Assembly (NCBI RefSeq): GCF_027604915.1
Contig: NZ_JAJAQC010000026.1
Span: forward strand, 38,412-102,411
DNA from: Streptomonospora mangrovi
GTDB lineage: Bacteria; Actinomycetota; Actinomycetes; Streptosporangiales; Streptosporangiaceae
Length of the DNA stretch: 64,000 bases
Direction: 5' to 3'
The translations under genes and the position numbers were made by a program. Numbering within the stretch: position 1 is the stretch's first letter; each line of letters opens with the position of its first letter. Positions 55,822 to 64,000 of this stretch are shown piece by piece. Under the pieces are notes generated by a model. The model worked only from the letters and a program-made list of their open reading frames with translations. It made no database searches and was not told where the DNA came from.

Positions 55822-56471
55822 TGCGTGCCGTATTGGTGGGTCCTCCGGGTGCCGGTAAAGGCACCCAGGCCCAGATCCTGGCGTCCGAATTGTCCATCCC
55901 GAAGGTGTCCACAGGCGACATCTTCCGTGCCAACGTGAGCGGTGGCACCGAACTAGGTAAGCAGGCCAAGGCCTACATGGACCGCGGCGACCTCGTCCCC
56001 GACGAGGTCACCAACGCGATGGTCCGCGACCGCCTGGCCCAGGAGGACGCCCAGGGCGGATTCCTGCTCGACGGCTTCCCGCGCAACGTCGCCCAGGCCG
56101 AGACCCTCAACAAGATCCTCGACGACCTGGGGGAGCGGCTCGACGCCGTCCTGGAGTTGAAGGTCGACGAGGAGGAGATCGTCAAGCGGCTGTCGGGCCG
56201 CCGGTCGTGCCGCGCCTGCAACAACGTGCAGCACGTGGTCTACGACCCGCCGGCGACCGAGGACGTGTGCGACGTCTGCGGGGGCGAGCTGTTCCAGCGC
56301 GAGGACGACCGCGAGGAGGTCGTCCGGCACCGCCTGGACGTCTACCACGAGCAGACCGAGCCGCTGGTGTCCTTCTACGCCAACGAGGGCATCCTGGTGA
56401 CCATCGAGGCCACCGGCTCCGTCGACGAGGTCACCGCGCGCGCCAAGGCGGCCCTGCGGAACGGCTCCTGA
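55821..56471 (+). CDS. adk: Adenylate kinase
   Basis: A 216-residue enzyme that interconverts AMP + ATP and 2 ADP. The P-loop [10 protein letters not shown] lies at about 7-16, [10 protein letters not shown] and [11 protein letters not shown] are AMP-binding parts. The LID carries four cysteines (CRAC and CDVC), the zinc-binding Gram-positive form. GTG start overlaps the secY stop by one base; TGA overlaps map by one base. Translational coupling of secY-adk-map is evident. Confidence 0.98.
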   Translation: MRAVLVGPPGAGKGTQAQILASELSIPKVSTGDIFRANVSGGTELGKQAKAYMDRGDLVPDEVTNAMVRDRLAQEDAQGGFLLDGFPRNVAQAETLNKILDDLGERLDAVLELKVDEEEIVKRLSGRRSCRACNNVQHVVYDPPATEDVCDVCGGELFQREDDREEVVRHRLDVYHEQTEPLVSFYANEGILVTIEATGSVDEVTARAKAALRNGS

Positions 56472-57295
56472 TGTTCCGCAGATCCGAACCCGGGGTGCAG
56501 CTCAAGACCCCCGCCGAGATCGCGAAGATGCGGGCGGCGGGCCGGGTCGTGGCCGACACCCTGGACCGGCTGCGGGCGGCGGTGCGGCCCGGCGTCAGCA
56601 CGCTGGACCTCGACGCCATCGCCGAGGAATCCATCCGGGGCGCCGGCGCGGTGCCGTCGTTCAAGGGCTACCACGGGTTCACCGGCTCCATCTGCGCGTC
56701 GGTGAACGAGGAGGTCGTCCACGGCATCCCGCGCGCCGACAAGGTGCTGGCCGAGGGCGACCTGATCTCCATCGACTGCGGCGCGATCCTCGACGGCTGG
56801 CACGGCGACTCCGCCATCACGGTGGCGGTCGGCGAGCCCCGCCCCGAGGACGTCCGGTTGCTGGAGGCGTGCGAGGAGTCCATGTGGCGGGGGATCGCCG
56901 AGCTGCGGCCGGGCAACCGGCTGGGTGACATCGGCGCCGCCGTCGACGGCTACCTGCGCTCGCGCGGGCGCTTCGGCAACGTGCAGGAGTACGGCGGCCA
57001 CGGCATCGGCACCGAGATGCACATGGACCCGCACGTGCTCAACTACGGGCGGCGCGGCAAGGGCATCGAGCTGGTCGAGGGCATGTGCCTGGCCATCGAG
57101 CCCATGGCCAACGCCGGCACCCGGCACGTGGTCCAGTTGGAGGACGGCTGGACGGTGGTGACCCGCGACGGCGCCCGCTCGGCGCACTTCGAGCACTCGG
57201 TGGCCGTCACGGCCGAGGGCCCGCTGGTGCTGACCGCCCGCGAGGACAACCGCGCGCGCATCGCCGAGCTGGGCTGGCCCGACCCCGGCTTCTAG
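56471..57295 (+). CDS. map: Methionine aminopeptidase, type I
   Basis: A 274-residue metalloenzyme that removes initiator Met. Ligands: Asp in ISIDCGAI, Asp in HGDSAIT, His in GHGIGTEMH, Glu in AIEPMAN, Glu in FEHSVAV. The substrate-binding His of YHGFTGSICASVNEEVVHGIP is present. ATG overlaps the adk stop. Typical companion of secY and adk. Confidence 0.98.
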   Translation: MFRRSEPGVQLKTPAEIAKMRAAGRVVADTLDRLRAAVRPGVSTLDLDAIAEESIRGAGAVPSFKGYHGFTGSICASVNEEVVHGIPRADKVLAEGDLISIDCGAILDGWHGDSAITVAVGEPRPEDVRLLEACEESMWRGIAELRPGNRLGDIGAAVDGYLRSRGRFGNVQEYGGHGIGTEMHMDPHVLNYGRRGKGIELVEGMCLAIEPMANAGTRHVVQLEDGWTVVTRDGARSAHFEHSVAVTAEGPLVLTAREDNRARIAELGWPDPGF

Positions 57296-57480
57296 CCGGC
57301 GCCGGCGCCCGGCCGCCGGGTGCGGCGGCGGGGCCGGCGGTGGGGCGGGGGCCCGGTCCCCGCGGGCCGGTGAACCGGTCCGCGGGCGGGCGGAGTGGCC
57401 TACGATAGGGGGCGCGGGCGCGGGTCCGCCCCGCGTTCGGACATAGGAGTCTTCTGCCACTCCGGTAAGGAAGGTGCGCG

Positions 57481-57936
57481 ATGTCCGAGTCCTCGCCCGA
57501 AGTCCGGGCCTCGGACGCCGACCGCGACCGCGTCGCCAAGCTGCTCCAGGAGCACTTCGCCCAGGGGCGGCTCGACAGCGACGAGTTCAGCACCCGGCTG
57601 GAGCGCGCCTACAAGGCCCGCGTCCTGGGCGACCTGGTCCCGCTCACCGAGGACCTCCCCGAGCACGACCTCGCCGACCTCCCGGTCGACCCGCCGGCGC
57701 CCGCGCCGCTGGGCGCGGGGGGCGTGCTGCGCGACCCCGCGCTGGCCATCCCGTGGGCGCTGTGGGCGGCGGTCAACGCCCTGTGCTTCATGATCTGGCT
57801 GATCCTCTTCGCCACCGGCACGACCGACGGCTACCCCTGGTTCCTGTGGGTCCTGGGGCCGTGGGGGATCGTGCTGGCGTTCATCACCGTGGCTCTCATG
57901 GCCACCGACCGGGGGGAGTCGGGCGGGCGCGCCTAG
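57481..57936 (+). CDS. DUF1707 (SHOCT-like) two-helix membrane protein
   Basis: A 151-residue protein. Residues about 8-62 are a DUF1707 domain (VRASDADRDRVAKLLQEHFAQGRLDSDEFSTRLERAYKARV), an actinobacterial module found near membrane segments. A Pro/Ala linker follows, then two transmembrane helices (LWAAVNALCFMIWLILFATG and PWGIVLAFITVALMATD). Function unknown; DUF1707 proteins are often regulators or cell-envelope associated. ATG has AAGGAAGG in place. It interrupts the map-infA spacing as a single gene. Confidence 0.85.
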   Translation: MSESSPEVRASDADRDRVAKLLQEHFAQGRLDSDEFSTRLERAYKARVLGDLVPLTEDLPEHDLADLPVDPPAPAPLGAGGVLRDPALAIPWALWAAVNALCFMIWLILFATGTTDGYPWFLWVLGPWGIVLAFITVALMATDRGESGGRA

Positions 57937-58165
57937 CCGCCGCCTCCGCGCGCGTCCCGCTCGCGCTCACGCGCCCGCCTGGGGCGCCCCCCGCGCCCGC
58001 GTCCGGGCGTGTCGGCAGCACACGGGCGAGCGGGTAGACTGGGTTGGCCCACACTCGGGCTGTTGGGTCGGTCTGCCGTCGTTCGCGTCCGTGCGGTCTC
58101 CGCGCGTATGCTGTTGCAGTTGACCTGATTTCTCAGTGTTAGCAGTTCACCTGTCTTCAGCAGAT

Positions 58166-58219
58166 CCCGGGCGGCCTGCCCGGGTCATTACGTATGTTCC
58201 CCCCGCGCCGCGCGCGGGG
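58166..58219 (+). promoter_or_regulatory. Two hairpins in the infA leader
   Basis: CCCGGGC-GGCCT-GCCCGGG (58166-58184) and CCCCGCG-CCGCG-CGCGGGG (58201-58219) lie immediately before the ribosome site GGTGGAGGAT of infA. They may be a terminator/leader pair. 57937-58165 shows no gene. Confidence 0.45.
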
Positions 58220-58235
58220 TGGTCCGGTGGAGGAT

Positions 58236-58457
58236 ATGGCTAAGAAAGACGGCGCCATCGAGATCGAGGGCTCCGTTATCGAGTCCCTACCCAACGCTAT
58301 GTTCCGAGTGGAGCTCGACAACGGGCACAAGGTCCTTGCCCACATCAGCGGCAAGATGCGGATGCACTACATCCGCATCCTTCCCGACGACCGCGTCGTC
58401 GTGGAGCTGAGTCCGTACGACCTCACTCGCGGGCGCATCGTTTACCGCTACAAGTAG
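58236..58457 (+). CDS. infA: Translation initiation factor IF-1
   Basis: A 73-residue OB-fold factor that binds the ribosomal A site during initiation. [41 protein letters not shown] is nearly invariant. ATG 58236 behind GGAGGAT. First gene of the infA-rpmJ-rpsM-rpsK-rpoA-rplQ cluster. Confidence 0.98.
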   Translation: MAKKDGAIEIEGSVIESLPNAMFRVELDNGHKVLAHISGKMRMHYIRILPDDRVVVELSPYDLTRGRIVYRYK

Positions 58458-58526
58458 TCCGCCGCCGTCGCCGGTCGCGCGCCGGCGGCCACGGGGCCGG
58501 ACGAGTCCCATGAGTTCGGAGCCACC

Positions 58527-58640
58527 ATGAAGGTCAAGCCGAGCGTCAAGAAGATCTGCGCGAAGTGCCGAGTGATCCGCCGCCACGGCCGGATCATGGT
58601 CATCTGCTCGGACCCGCGCCACAAGCAGCGCCAGGGCTAG
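58527..58640 (+). CDS. rpmJ: 50S ribosomal protein L36
   Basis: A 37-residue zinc-ribbon protein ([16 protein letters not shown], then [12 protein letters not shown]) with the Cys-Cys-Cys-His site, so the C+ form. ATG 58527. It is found only by looking between infA and rpsM, since the gene is very short. Confidence 0.97.
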   Translation: MKVKPSVKKICAKCRVIRRHGRIMVICSDPRHKQRQG

Positions 58641-58902
58641 CAGACCGCACGCCCCTCGCTGCGCACGTTCTTGCACGCTGTGAGTTGAAGTGAGCCGGCG
58701 CCCGCGCCGGTGCACGAATATGCCGCACGCCCGTTCGGGCCCGCTGCGGCGGCAAACCGCGAAGATCCTGTCCCGCTTTCCTCGCCGCGGACGACCGCGC
58801 GAGGGGAGAACCCCCGGTCGGAGGCCGGGGCCTCGTCGATTGGGCGACGAGAGGGCAATGGGACGGGAACCACCTCCGCAGATATGTGAGGAGTTCGCCC
58901 AT

Positions 58903-59283
58903 ATGGCACGCATCGCCGGCGTCGACCTCCCCCGCGACAAGCGGGTGGAGATCGCTCTTACCTACGTCTACGGGATCGGCCGCACCCGCGCCGTCGAGAC
59001 CCTGAAGAACACCGGGGTGAACCCCCAGACCCGCGTCCACGAGCTGAGCGAGGACGAGCTGGTCCGCCTCCGCGACTGGATCGACGGCAACTACCAGGTC
59101 GAGGGCGACCTCCGGCGCGAGGTCCAGGCCGACATCCGCCGCAAGATGGAGATCGGCTGCTACCAGGGCATCCGCCACCGCCGCGGGCTCCCGGTGCACG
59201 GGCAGCGCACGCAGACCAACGCGCGCACCCGCAAGGGCAAGAAGAAGACCGTGGCCGGCAAGAAGAAGGTCGGCAAGAAGTAG
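58903..59283 (+). CDS. rpsM: 30S ribosomal protein S13
   Basis: A 126-residue head protein that contacts the P-site tRNA and L5. [29 protein letters not shown] and [24 protein letters not shown] are diagnostic. ATG 58903 behind TGAGGAGTTCGCC. The upstream spacer of 260 bp holds no other gene. Confidence 0.98.
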   Translation: MARIAGVDLPRDKRVEIALTYVYGIGRTRAVETLKNTGVNPQTRVHELSEDELVRLRDWIDGNYQVEGDLRREVQADIRRKMEIGCYQGIRHRRGLPVHGQRTQTNARTRKGKKKTVAGKKKVGKK

Positions 59284-59379
59284 TAGTCCGGTCCGGGCGG
59301 GGCGGCCGCTGCCCCTACGCGCACGCCGCCCGCCGCCCGGTTTCCGCCAACGGACCGATGATCTGGGGAGTTTTCAGGT

Positions 59380-59784
<405 letters not shown>

Positions 59785-59809
59785 CCGGCGCGTCGCCGTT
59801 CGCCGCGCC

Positions 59810-59873
59810 GCCCTCCCCGCTTCGGCGGGGAGGGCGCGGGCGGGTGACACGGGGTCCCGCGGCCGCGGGACCC
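59810..59873 (+). terminator. Two hairpins between rpsK and rpoA
   Basis: GCCCTCCCCGC (59810-59820) pairs with GCGGGGAGGGC (59825-59835) around a stable UUCG loop. GGGTCCCGC (59852-59860) pairs with GCGGGACCC (59865-59873) around GGCC. They may partly terminate or protect the message upstream of rpoA. Confidence 0.6.
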
Positions 59874-59923
59874 GTCCAGTGGCCGTCATATAGCGGGCGG
59901 CCCGGGGAAAGGAAACACCGACC

Positions 59924-60943
59924 ATGTTGATCGCTCAGCGTCCCACGCTGTCCGAGGAGAGCCTCGGCGAGTTCCGGTCCAAGTTCGTGATCGAACCGCT
60001 GGAGCCGGGCTTCGGGTACACCATCGGCAACTCGCTGCGGCGCACGCTGCTGTCCTCCATCCCGGGGGCGGCGGTCACCAGCATCCGCATCGAGGGCGTC
60101 GAGCACGAGTTCACCACCGTGCCGGGTGTCAAGGAAGACGTCACCGAGCTCATCCTCAACCTCAAGGGCCTGGTCGTCAGCTCCGAGCACGACGAGCCGG
60201 TGCTGATGTACCTGCGCAAGCAGGGTCCTGGGGTGGTCACCGCCGCCGACATCGCGCCGCCGGCGGGCGTAGAGGTGCACAACCCCGACCTCCACATCGC
60301 CACCCTCAACGGCAAGGGCAAGCTGGAGATGGAGCTGACGGTCGAGCGCGGCCGCGGCTACGTCTCGGCGACGCAGAACAAGCAGCCGGGGCAGGAGATC
60401 GGCCGCATCCCGATCGACTCGATCTACTCGCCGGTGCTGCGTGTCACCTACAAGGTCGAGGCCACGCGTGTGGAGCAGCGCACCGACTTCGACCGGCTCA
60501 TCGTGGACATCGAGACCAAGCCGAGCATCCGCCCGCGCGACGCCGTCGCCAGTGCGGGTAAGACGCTGGTCGAGCTGTTCGGCCTGGCCCGGGAGCTGAA
60601 CGTCGACGCCGAGGGCATCGACATGGGTCCGTCCCCGACGGACGCCGCCCTGGCCGCCGACCTCGCGCTGCCGATCGAGGACCTCAACCTCACGGTGCGG
60701 TCCTACAACTGCCTCAAGCGCGAGGGCATCCACAGCGTCGGCGAACTGGTGGCCCGCTCCGAGCAGGACCTGCTGGACATCCGCAACTTCGGCGCGAAGT
60801 CCATCGAAGAGGTCAAGCAGAAGCTGATCGACATGGGCCTGTCCCTCAAGGACTCCCCGCCCGGGTTCGACCCCAGCAGCGCGGCCGACTCGTACGGCTC
60901 CGACGAGGAAGACGACGCCTTCGTCGAGACCGAGCAGTACTAG
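59924..60943 (+). CDS. rpoA: RNA polymerase alpha subunit
   Basis: A 339-residue subunit with an N-terminal dimerisation/assembly domain ([31 protein letters not shown]) and a C-terminal DNA- and activator-binding domain ([42 protein letters not shown]). An acidic tail follows. The TTGATCGCTCAGCGT first codons after ATG 59924 correspond to MLIAQRP. Full length. Confidence 0.98.
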   Translation: MLIAQRPTLSEESLGEFRSKFVIEPLEPGFGYTIGNSLRRTLLSSIPGAAVTSIRIEGVEHEFTTVPGVKEDVTELILNLKGLVVSSEHDEPVLMYLRKQGPGVVTAADIAPPAGVEVHNPDLHIATLNGKGKLEMELTVERGRGYVSATQNKQPGQEIGRIPIDSIYSPVLRVTYKVEATRVEQRTDFDRLIVDIETKPSIRPRDAVASAGKTLVELFGLARELNVDAEGIDMGPSPTDAALAADLALPIEDLNLTVRSYNCLKREGIHSVGELVARSEQDLLDIRNFGAKSIEEVKQKLIDMGLSLKDSPPGFDPSSAADSYGSDEEDDAFVETEQY

Positions 60944-61047
60944 AAGCTTGCAGACCTCAGAAGGCCGGGAGACCGCCTTCGTCGCCCAAGGCCCTCCGCC
61001 GCGGATGAGAAGACGCGGCGGGGGACCGCACCACTAGGAGAACCACC

Positions 61048-61623
61048 ATGCCCACGCCAACGAAGGGGCCCCGTCTGGGTGCCGGGCCGGCACACGAACG
61101 GCTCATGCTGGCGAACCTGGCGACCTCGCTGTTCCAGCACGGCCGCATCAAGACCACCGAGGCCAAGGCCAAGCGCCTGCGCCCCTACGCCGAGAAGCTG
61201 ATCACCCTCGGCAAGCGCGGCGACCTGCACGCCCGCCGCCTGGTGCTGACCAAGATCACCGACAAGGCGGTCGTGCACGAGCTGTTCACTGAGATCGGCC
61301 CGCGCTACGAGAACCGGCCCGGCGGCTACACCCGCATCACCAAGATCGGTCCGCGCAAGGGCGACAACGCGCCCATGGCCGTGATCGAGCTGGTCGAGGC
61401 CGGTCCGGCCACCCCGCCTGCCGCCACCCGCCGCGCGGCCGAGGAGGAGGGCGAGCAGACCACCGCCGCCACCTCTGAGACCGCCGAGCAGGAGGTCCCG
61501 GCCCAGGAGCAGGCCCAGGGGGCCGAGGAGGCCACGGCCGCGGCCGACGACACCGCCGAGGCTCCGGCCGAGGCGCAGGAGTCCACCGACGCCAAGGACG
61601 AGGACTCCGGCGAGAAGAAGTAG
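61048..61623 (+). CDS. rplQ: 50S ribosomal protein L17 with long acidic tail
   Basis: A 191-residue large-subunit protein. The core (about 1-115) holds [50 protein letters not shown]. The last ~75 residues are an Ala/Glu/Thr-rich acidic extension, longer than the usual bacterial L17 (about 120-170). Such tails occur in actinobacteria. ATG behind TAGGAGAACC. Confidence 0.97.
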   Translation: MPTPTKGPRLGAGPAHERLMLANLATSLFQHGRIKTTEAKAKRLRPYAEKLITLGKRGDLHARRLVLTKITDKAVVHELFTEIGPRYENRPGGYTRITKIGPRKGDNAPMAVIELVEAGPATPPAATRRAAEEEGEQTTAATSETAEQEVPAQEQAQGAEEATAAADDTAEAPAEAQESTDAKDEDSGEKK

Positions 61624-61695
61624 CGCGCCGCCCGCGCGGCGCGAGGCGCGCGGATGGTGCGGCCGGCCGCTGGGCCGCCGCGCCGGCGCGCGCCC

Positions 61696-61728
61696 GAGGT
61701 GCCCGGTCCCGGTGGGGCCGGGCACCTC
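61696..61728 (+). terminator. Terminator after rplQ
   Basis: GAGGTGCCCGG (61696-61706) pairs perfectly with CCGGGCACCTC (61718-61728). It lies 43 bp before the truA start. Confidence 0.7.
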
Positions 61729-61770
61729 GCGTTGGGGGACACATCGGGGCACGGGGCTGCGGAGGCGGGG

Positions 61771-62658
61771 ATGGACGCGGACACGGCGGTGAACGGCGCA
61801 GGAGGCGAAGGCGGCGAAGGCGGCGGGGCCGCGCCGGTGCGGCTGCGGCTGGACCTCGCCTACGACGGCACGGACTTCTCCGGCTGGGCCGAGCAGCCGG
61901 GGCGCCGCACCGTCCAGGGCGAGCTGGAGGCCGCCCTGGCGCGCGTCCTGCGGCTGGCGGCCCCCCGGCTGACCGTGGCGGGCCGCACCGACGCGGGCGT
62001 GCACGCGCGCGGCCAGGTGGCCCACCTGGACGTCCCGGCGGCCGTGTGGGCGGCCGAGGGCGACCGGCTGCTGCGCCGCCTGGCGGGCGTGCTGCCGCCC
62101 GACGTGCGGGTGCGGTCGGTGGCGCCCGCGCCGGAGGGCTTCGACGCCCGGTTCTCGCCGCTGTTCCGCCGCTACGCCTACCGCGTCAGCGACGCTCCCG
62201 GCGGCGTGGACCCGCTGCGCCGGCGCGACGTGCTGTGGAACCGGCGGCCGCTGGACGTGGACCGCATGAACGAGGCCGCCGCCGCGCTGACGGGCGAGCA
62301 CGACTTCGCCGCCTACTGCCGCCGGCGCGAGGGCGCCACGACCGTGCGCGAGCTGCTGCGGCTGCACTGGGCGGTGGAGGGCGACCACCTCTACACCGCG
62401 ACCGTCCAGGCCGACGCGTTCTGCCACAACATGGTGCGGGCGCTGGTGGGTGCGCTGCTGGCGGTGGGCGAGGGCCGCCGGGAGCCGGACTGGCCGGGCC
62501 GGGTGCTGGCGGCCGGGGTGCGCGACTCCGGGGTGCACGTGATCCCGCCGCACGGGCTCACCCTGGAGGAGGTCGCATATCCGCCGCCCGAGCAGTTGGC
62601 GGCGCGGGCCAGGGCCACCCGCCGCATCCGCACCCTGTCCTCGGCGCCGGAGGTCTGA
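61771..62658 (+). CDS. truA: tRNA pseudouridine synthase A
   Basis: A 295-residue enzyme that makes pseudouridine at positions 38-40 of t[31 protein letters not shown] and the catalytic Asp in [18 protein letters not shown] are intact; [13 protein letters not shown] closes the fold. ATG 61771 follows GGAGGCGGGG. The first ~20 residues are a Gly-rich head not needed for activity. Conserved downstream partner of rplQ in actinobacteria. Confidence 0.96.
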   Translation: MDADTAVNGAGGEGGEGGGAAPVRLRLDLAYDGTDFSGWAEQPGRRTVQGELEAALARVLRLAAPRLTVAGRTDAGVHARGQVAHLDVPAAVWAAEGDRLLRRLAGVLPPDVRVRSVAPAPEGFDARFSPLFRRYAYRVSDAPGGVDPLRRRDVLWNRRPLDVDRMNEAAAALTGEHDFAAYCRRREGATTVRELLRLHWAVEGDHLYTATVQADAFCHNMVRALVGALLAVGEGRREPDWPGRVLAAGVRDSGVHVIPPHGLTLEEVAYPPPEQLAARARATRRIRTLSSAPEV

Positions 62659-62740
62659 TCCGCGCCGGAGTGGGCGCCCCAGGGCGCCCCGCATACGGCG
62701 GCGCCCGCGTGCCCGGGTGCCCCCGCGCACCCGTCCCCGG

Positions 62741-62787
62741 ACACACCCGTGCCCCGGCGCCGATGCGGCGCCGGGGCACGGGTGTGT
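62741..62787. terminator. Bidirectional terminator between truA and the membrane-protein gene
   Basis: A perfect 22-bp stem (62741-62762 with 62766-62787, loop ATG) fills the gap between the convergent genes. Confidence 0.85.
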
Positions 62788-62826
62788 GCGCGGCGGGCCG
62801 CCGCCGAGGGGGCGGCCCGCGCCCGC

Positions 62827-63987
62827 TCAGCCGCTCTGCTCGCCCAGGGACTCCAGCGGGATCTCCAGGAAGCCCTCGCTGACCTCGGCCATCTGGTCGG
62901 CGCGGCTGTCGTTCACCCGGCCGTCGCTGCCCGCCGCCAGTGAGAACAGCAGGTAGGGGCCCCAGCGGGCGCCTGCCCCGTGGCCGCCGGCGATGTCCAT
63001 GCGCTCGGCTCCGCTGCCCTCCTCGCCCTGGAGACCGGCGAACCACTGGGTGGTTTCGAGGTCCTGGGCGTCCTGGGCGGTCTGGGCCTCGTCGGGGCTG
63101 CCCATCGCGGCGATGCCCACCGTGACGGCCGTGGTCTGGTCCTCGTTGACGTAGGTGGCCCGCACGACCTGCTGGCAGTTGTTGTCGGTGAGGACCGCGC
63201 CGTAGTCGCCGTGGGCGGCGGTGTCGCACGCGTCGGTGTCGTCGGTGACGCTCAGCGTGTAGGGCTCGCCCGCGACATCGACGGAGTTGGGGAACAGGTC
63301 CCCGGTCTCCAGGGTGGCCGGGGTGTCGGGGGCCTCGGCCGCCGGGCCGCCGGAGCCGCCGAGGCCGCCGGTGGCCAGGAAGAACGCGCCGCCGCCGGCG
63401 ATGAGCAGCAGCACCAGGAATCCGGCGGCCATCAGCAGCGTGCGCGGCAGGCGGGAGCGGCCGCCGTAGTCGTCGTCATCGTCGTCGCCGATGGCCGACA
63501 GGTCGATCTCGGCGGTGCTGGGGCCGCTCTTGCGGCGCGGGGGCGCCTCGTCGCGGAACATCGGGCGCCCGCCGAAGTCGTCCTCCACCCGGTTGATGGC
63601 CTGGGTGGCGTCCTCGTCGGCGACGGCGCCGATGTGCTGCGTCTGGGCGCCCGCGTCCGCCGGGAACAGGGGCGCCTCCTCCACGTCGGGGGGCGTGGGG
63701 GTGCCCGGCGCGACGACGCGGCCCTGGAGCGGCTGGTTGGGGTTGGGCGGCGGCCCCGGGTGCCCGGTCGGCGGGTGGGGCTGGCCGTAGGGGCCGGCGC
63801 CCATGCCCTCGGCGCCGCCGGTGGGCGTGCGGGGACCGCCGGGGGCGCCCATGCCGGGTGCGGTGCCGGGCGGCGGCTGGGGCGGCGCCTGCGGCCCGGG
63901 TCCGGCCTGGGGGCCGGGCGCGGCGGGCAGGCCCGCCGGCAGCGCGGCCGGGACCGGCCCGCCCGGGTGCGGGCCGTGCGGCGGCAC
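62827..63987 (-). CDS. Pro/Gly-rich membrane-anchored protein of unknown function (5' end may lie outside window)
   Basis: At least 386 residues. The first ~160 are disordered and Pro/Gly-rich (PPGTAPGMGAPGGPRTP), followed by an acidic cytoplasmic part with DIDLSAIGDDDDDDYGG-like runs. One transmembrane helix (TLLMAAGFLVLLLIAGGGAFFLATG) lies around 195-220. The extracytoplasmic ~165 residues contain two cysteines (CDTAAHGDYG, NNCQQVVRATY), which probably form a disulfide, and the segment AVTVGIAAMGSPDEA. No family name is offered. The start GTG 63987 is only the last in-frame start visible, as the frame stays open to the right edge. A similar unnamed membrane protein follows truA in other actinomycetes. 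Confidence 0.7.
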   Translation of the reverse strand: MPPHGPHPGGPVPAALPAGLPAAPGPQAGPGPQAPPQPPPGTAPGMGAPGGPRTPTGGAEGMGAGPYGQPHPPTGHPGPPPNPNQPLQGRVVAPGTPTPPDVEEAPLFPADAGAQTQHIGAVADEDATQAINRVEDDFGGRPMFRDEAPPRRKSGPSTAEIDLSAIGDDDDDDYGGRSRLPRTLLMAAGFLVLLLIAGGGAFFLATGGLGGSGGPAAEAPDTPATLETGDLFPNSVDVAGEPYTLSVTDDTDACDTAAHGDYGAVLTDNNCQQVVRATYVNEDQTTAVTVGIAAMGSPDEAQTAQDAQDLETTQWFAGLQGEEGSGAERMDIAGGHGAGARWGPYLLFSLAAGSDGRVNDSRADQMAEVSEGFLEIPLESLGEQSG

Positions 63988-64000
63988 GCCGGCGGGGCCG

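Overview
The window is very GC-rich chromosomal DNA (strong G/C third-position bias, many GTG/TTG starts) from a filamentous-type actinomycete. Rodlin/chaplin-like secreted proteins, rpsZ-type S14, and the order rpmG - MaoC pair - murB - secE/nusG - rplKA - rplJL - rpoBC - rpsLG-fusA-tuf - S10/spc/alpha operons fit the Streptomycetales/Streptosporangiales. A Nocardiopsaceae-like organism is plausible, but I cannot prove it from the sequence alone.

Positions 1-6.3 kb are accessory. They hold the 3' part of an HtpX-like protease, a LysR regulator divergent from an aldo/keto reductase, YajQ, tRNA-Tyr, about 1.1 kb without a recognisable gene, and a tandem array of four small secreted two-cysteine proteins that resemble half-size rodlins/chaplins. 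Positions 6.5-15.8 kb hold an SMC-type locus. It contains a short DUF2397 (JetA-like) protein, a DUF2398 (JetB-like) protein, a 1,551-residue TIGR02680 SMC ATPase (JetC-like) and, where the JetD nuclease would be expected, a Rad50/SbcC-like ATPase with a CxxC zinc hook. It reads as a Wadjet-family plasmid-defence cluster without its nuclease.

Positions 15.9-22.7 kb carry tRNA-Thr, tRNA-Met, rpmG, two MaoC dehydratase-like genes, murB, a probable yybP-ykoY manganese riboswitch in front of a GDT1/UPF0016 Mn exporter, adenosine deaminase, an aminotransferase and tRNA-Trp. From 22.7 kb to 62.7 kb lies the conserved transcription/translation backbone: secE, nusG, rplK, rplA, an L10 leader with a terminator-like attenuator, rplJ, rplL, rpoB, rpoC, rpsL, rpsG, fusA, tuf, then S10, spc and alpha operons with secY, adk, map, infA, rpmJ, rpsM, rpsK, rpoA, rplQ and truA. 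A proline/glycine-rich membrane-anchored protein ends the window on the minus strand.

Three things stand out in or beside the core. RpoB carries Asn where nearly all bacteria have the rifampicin-contact His (E. coli 526), with three further substitutions in the same pocket, resembling the RpoB(R) type described from Nonomuraea. A 1,340-residue disordered, repeat-containing protein with a C-terminal DUF4190-like two-helix anchor sits between rpoC and rpsL. The SMC locus appears to be an unusual JetD-less arrangement.
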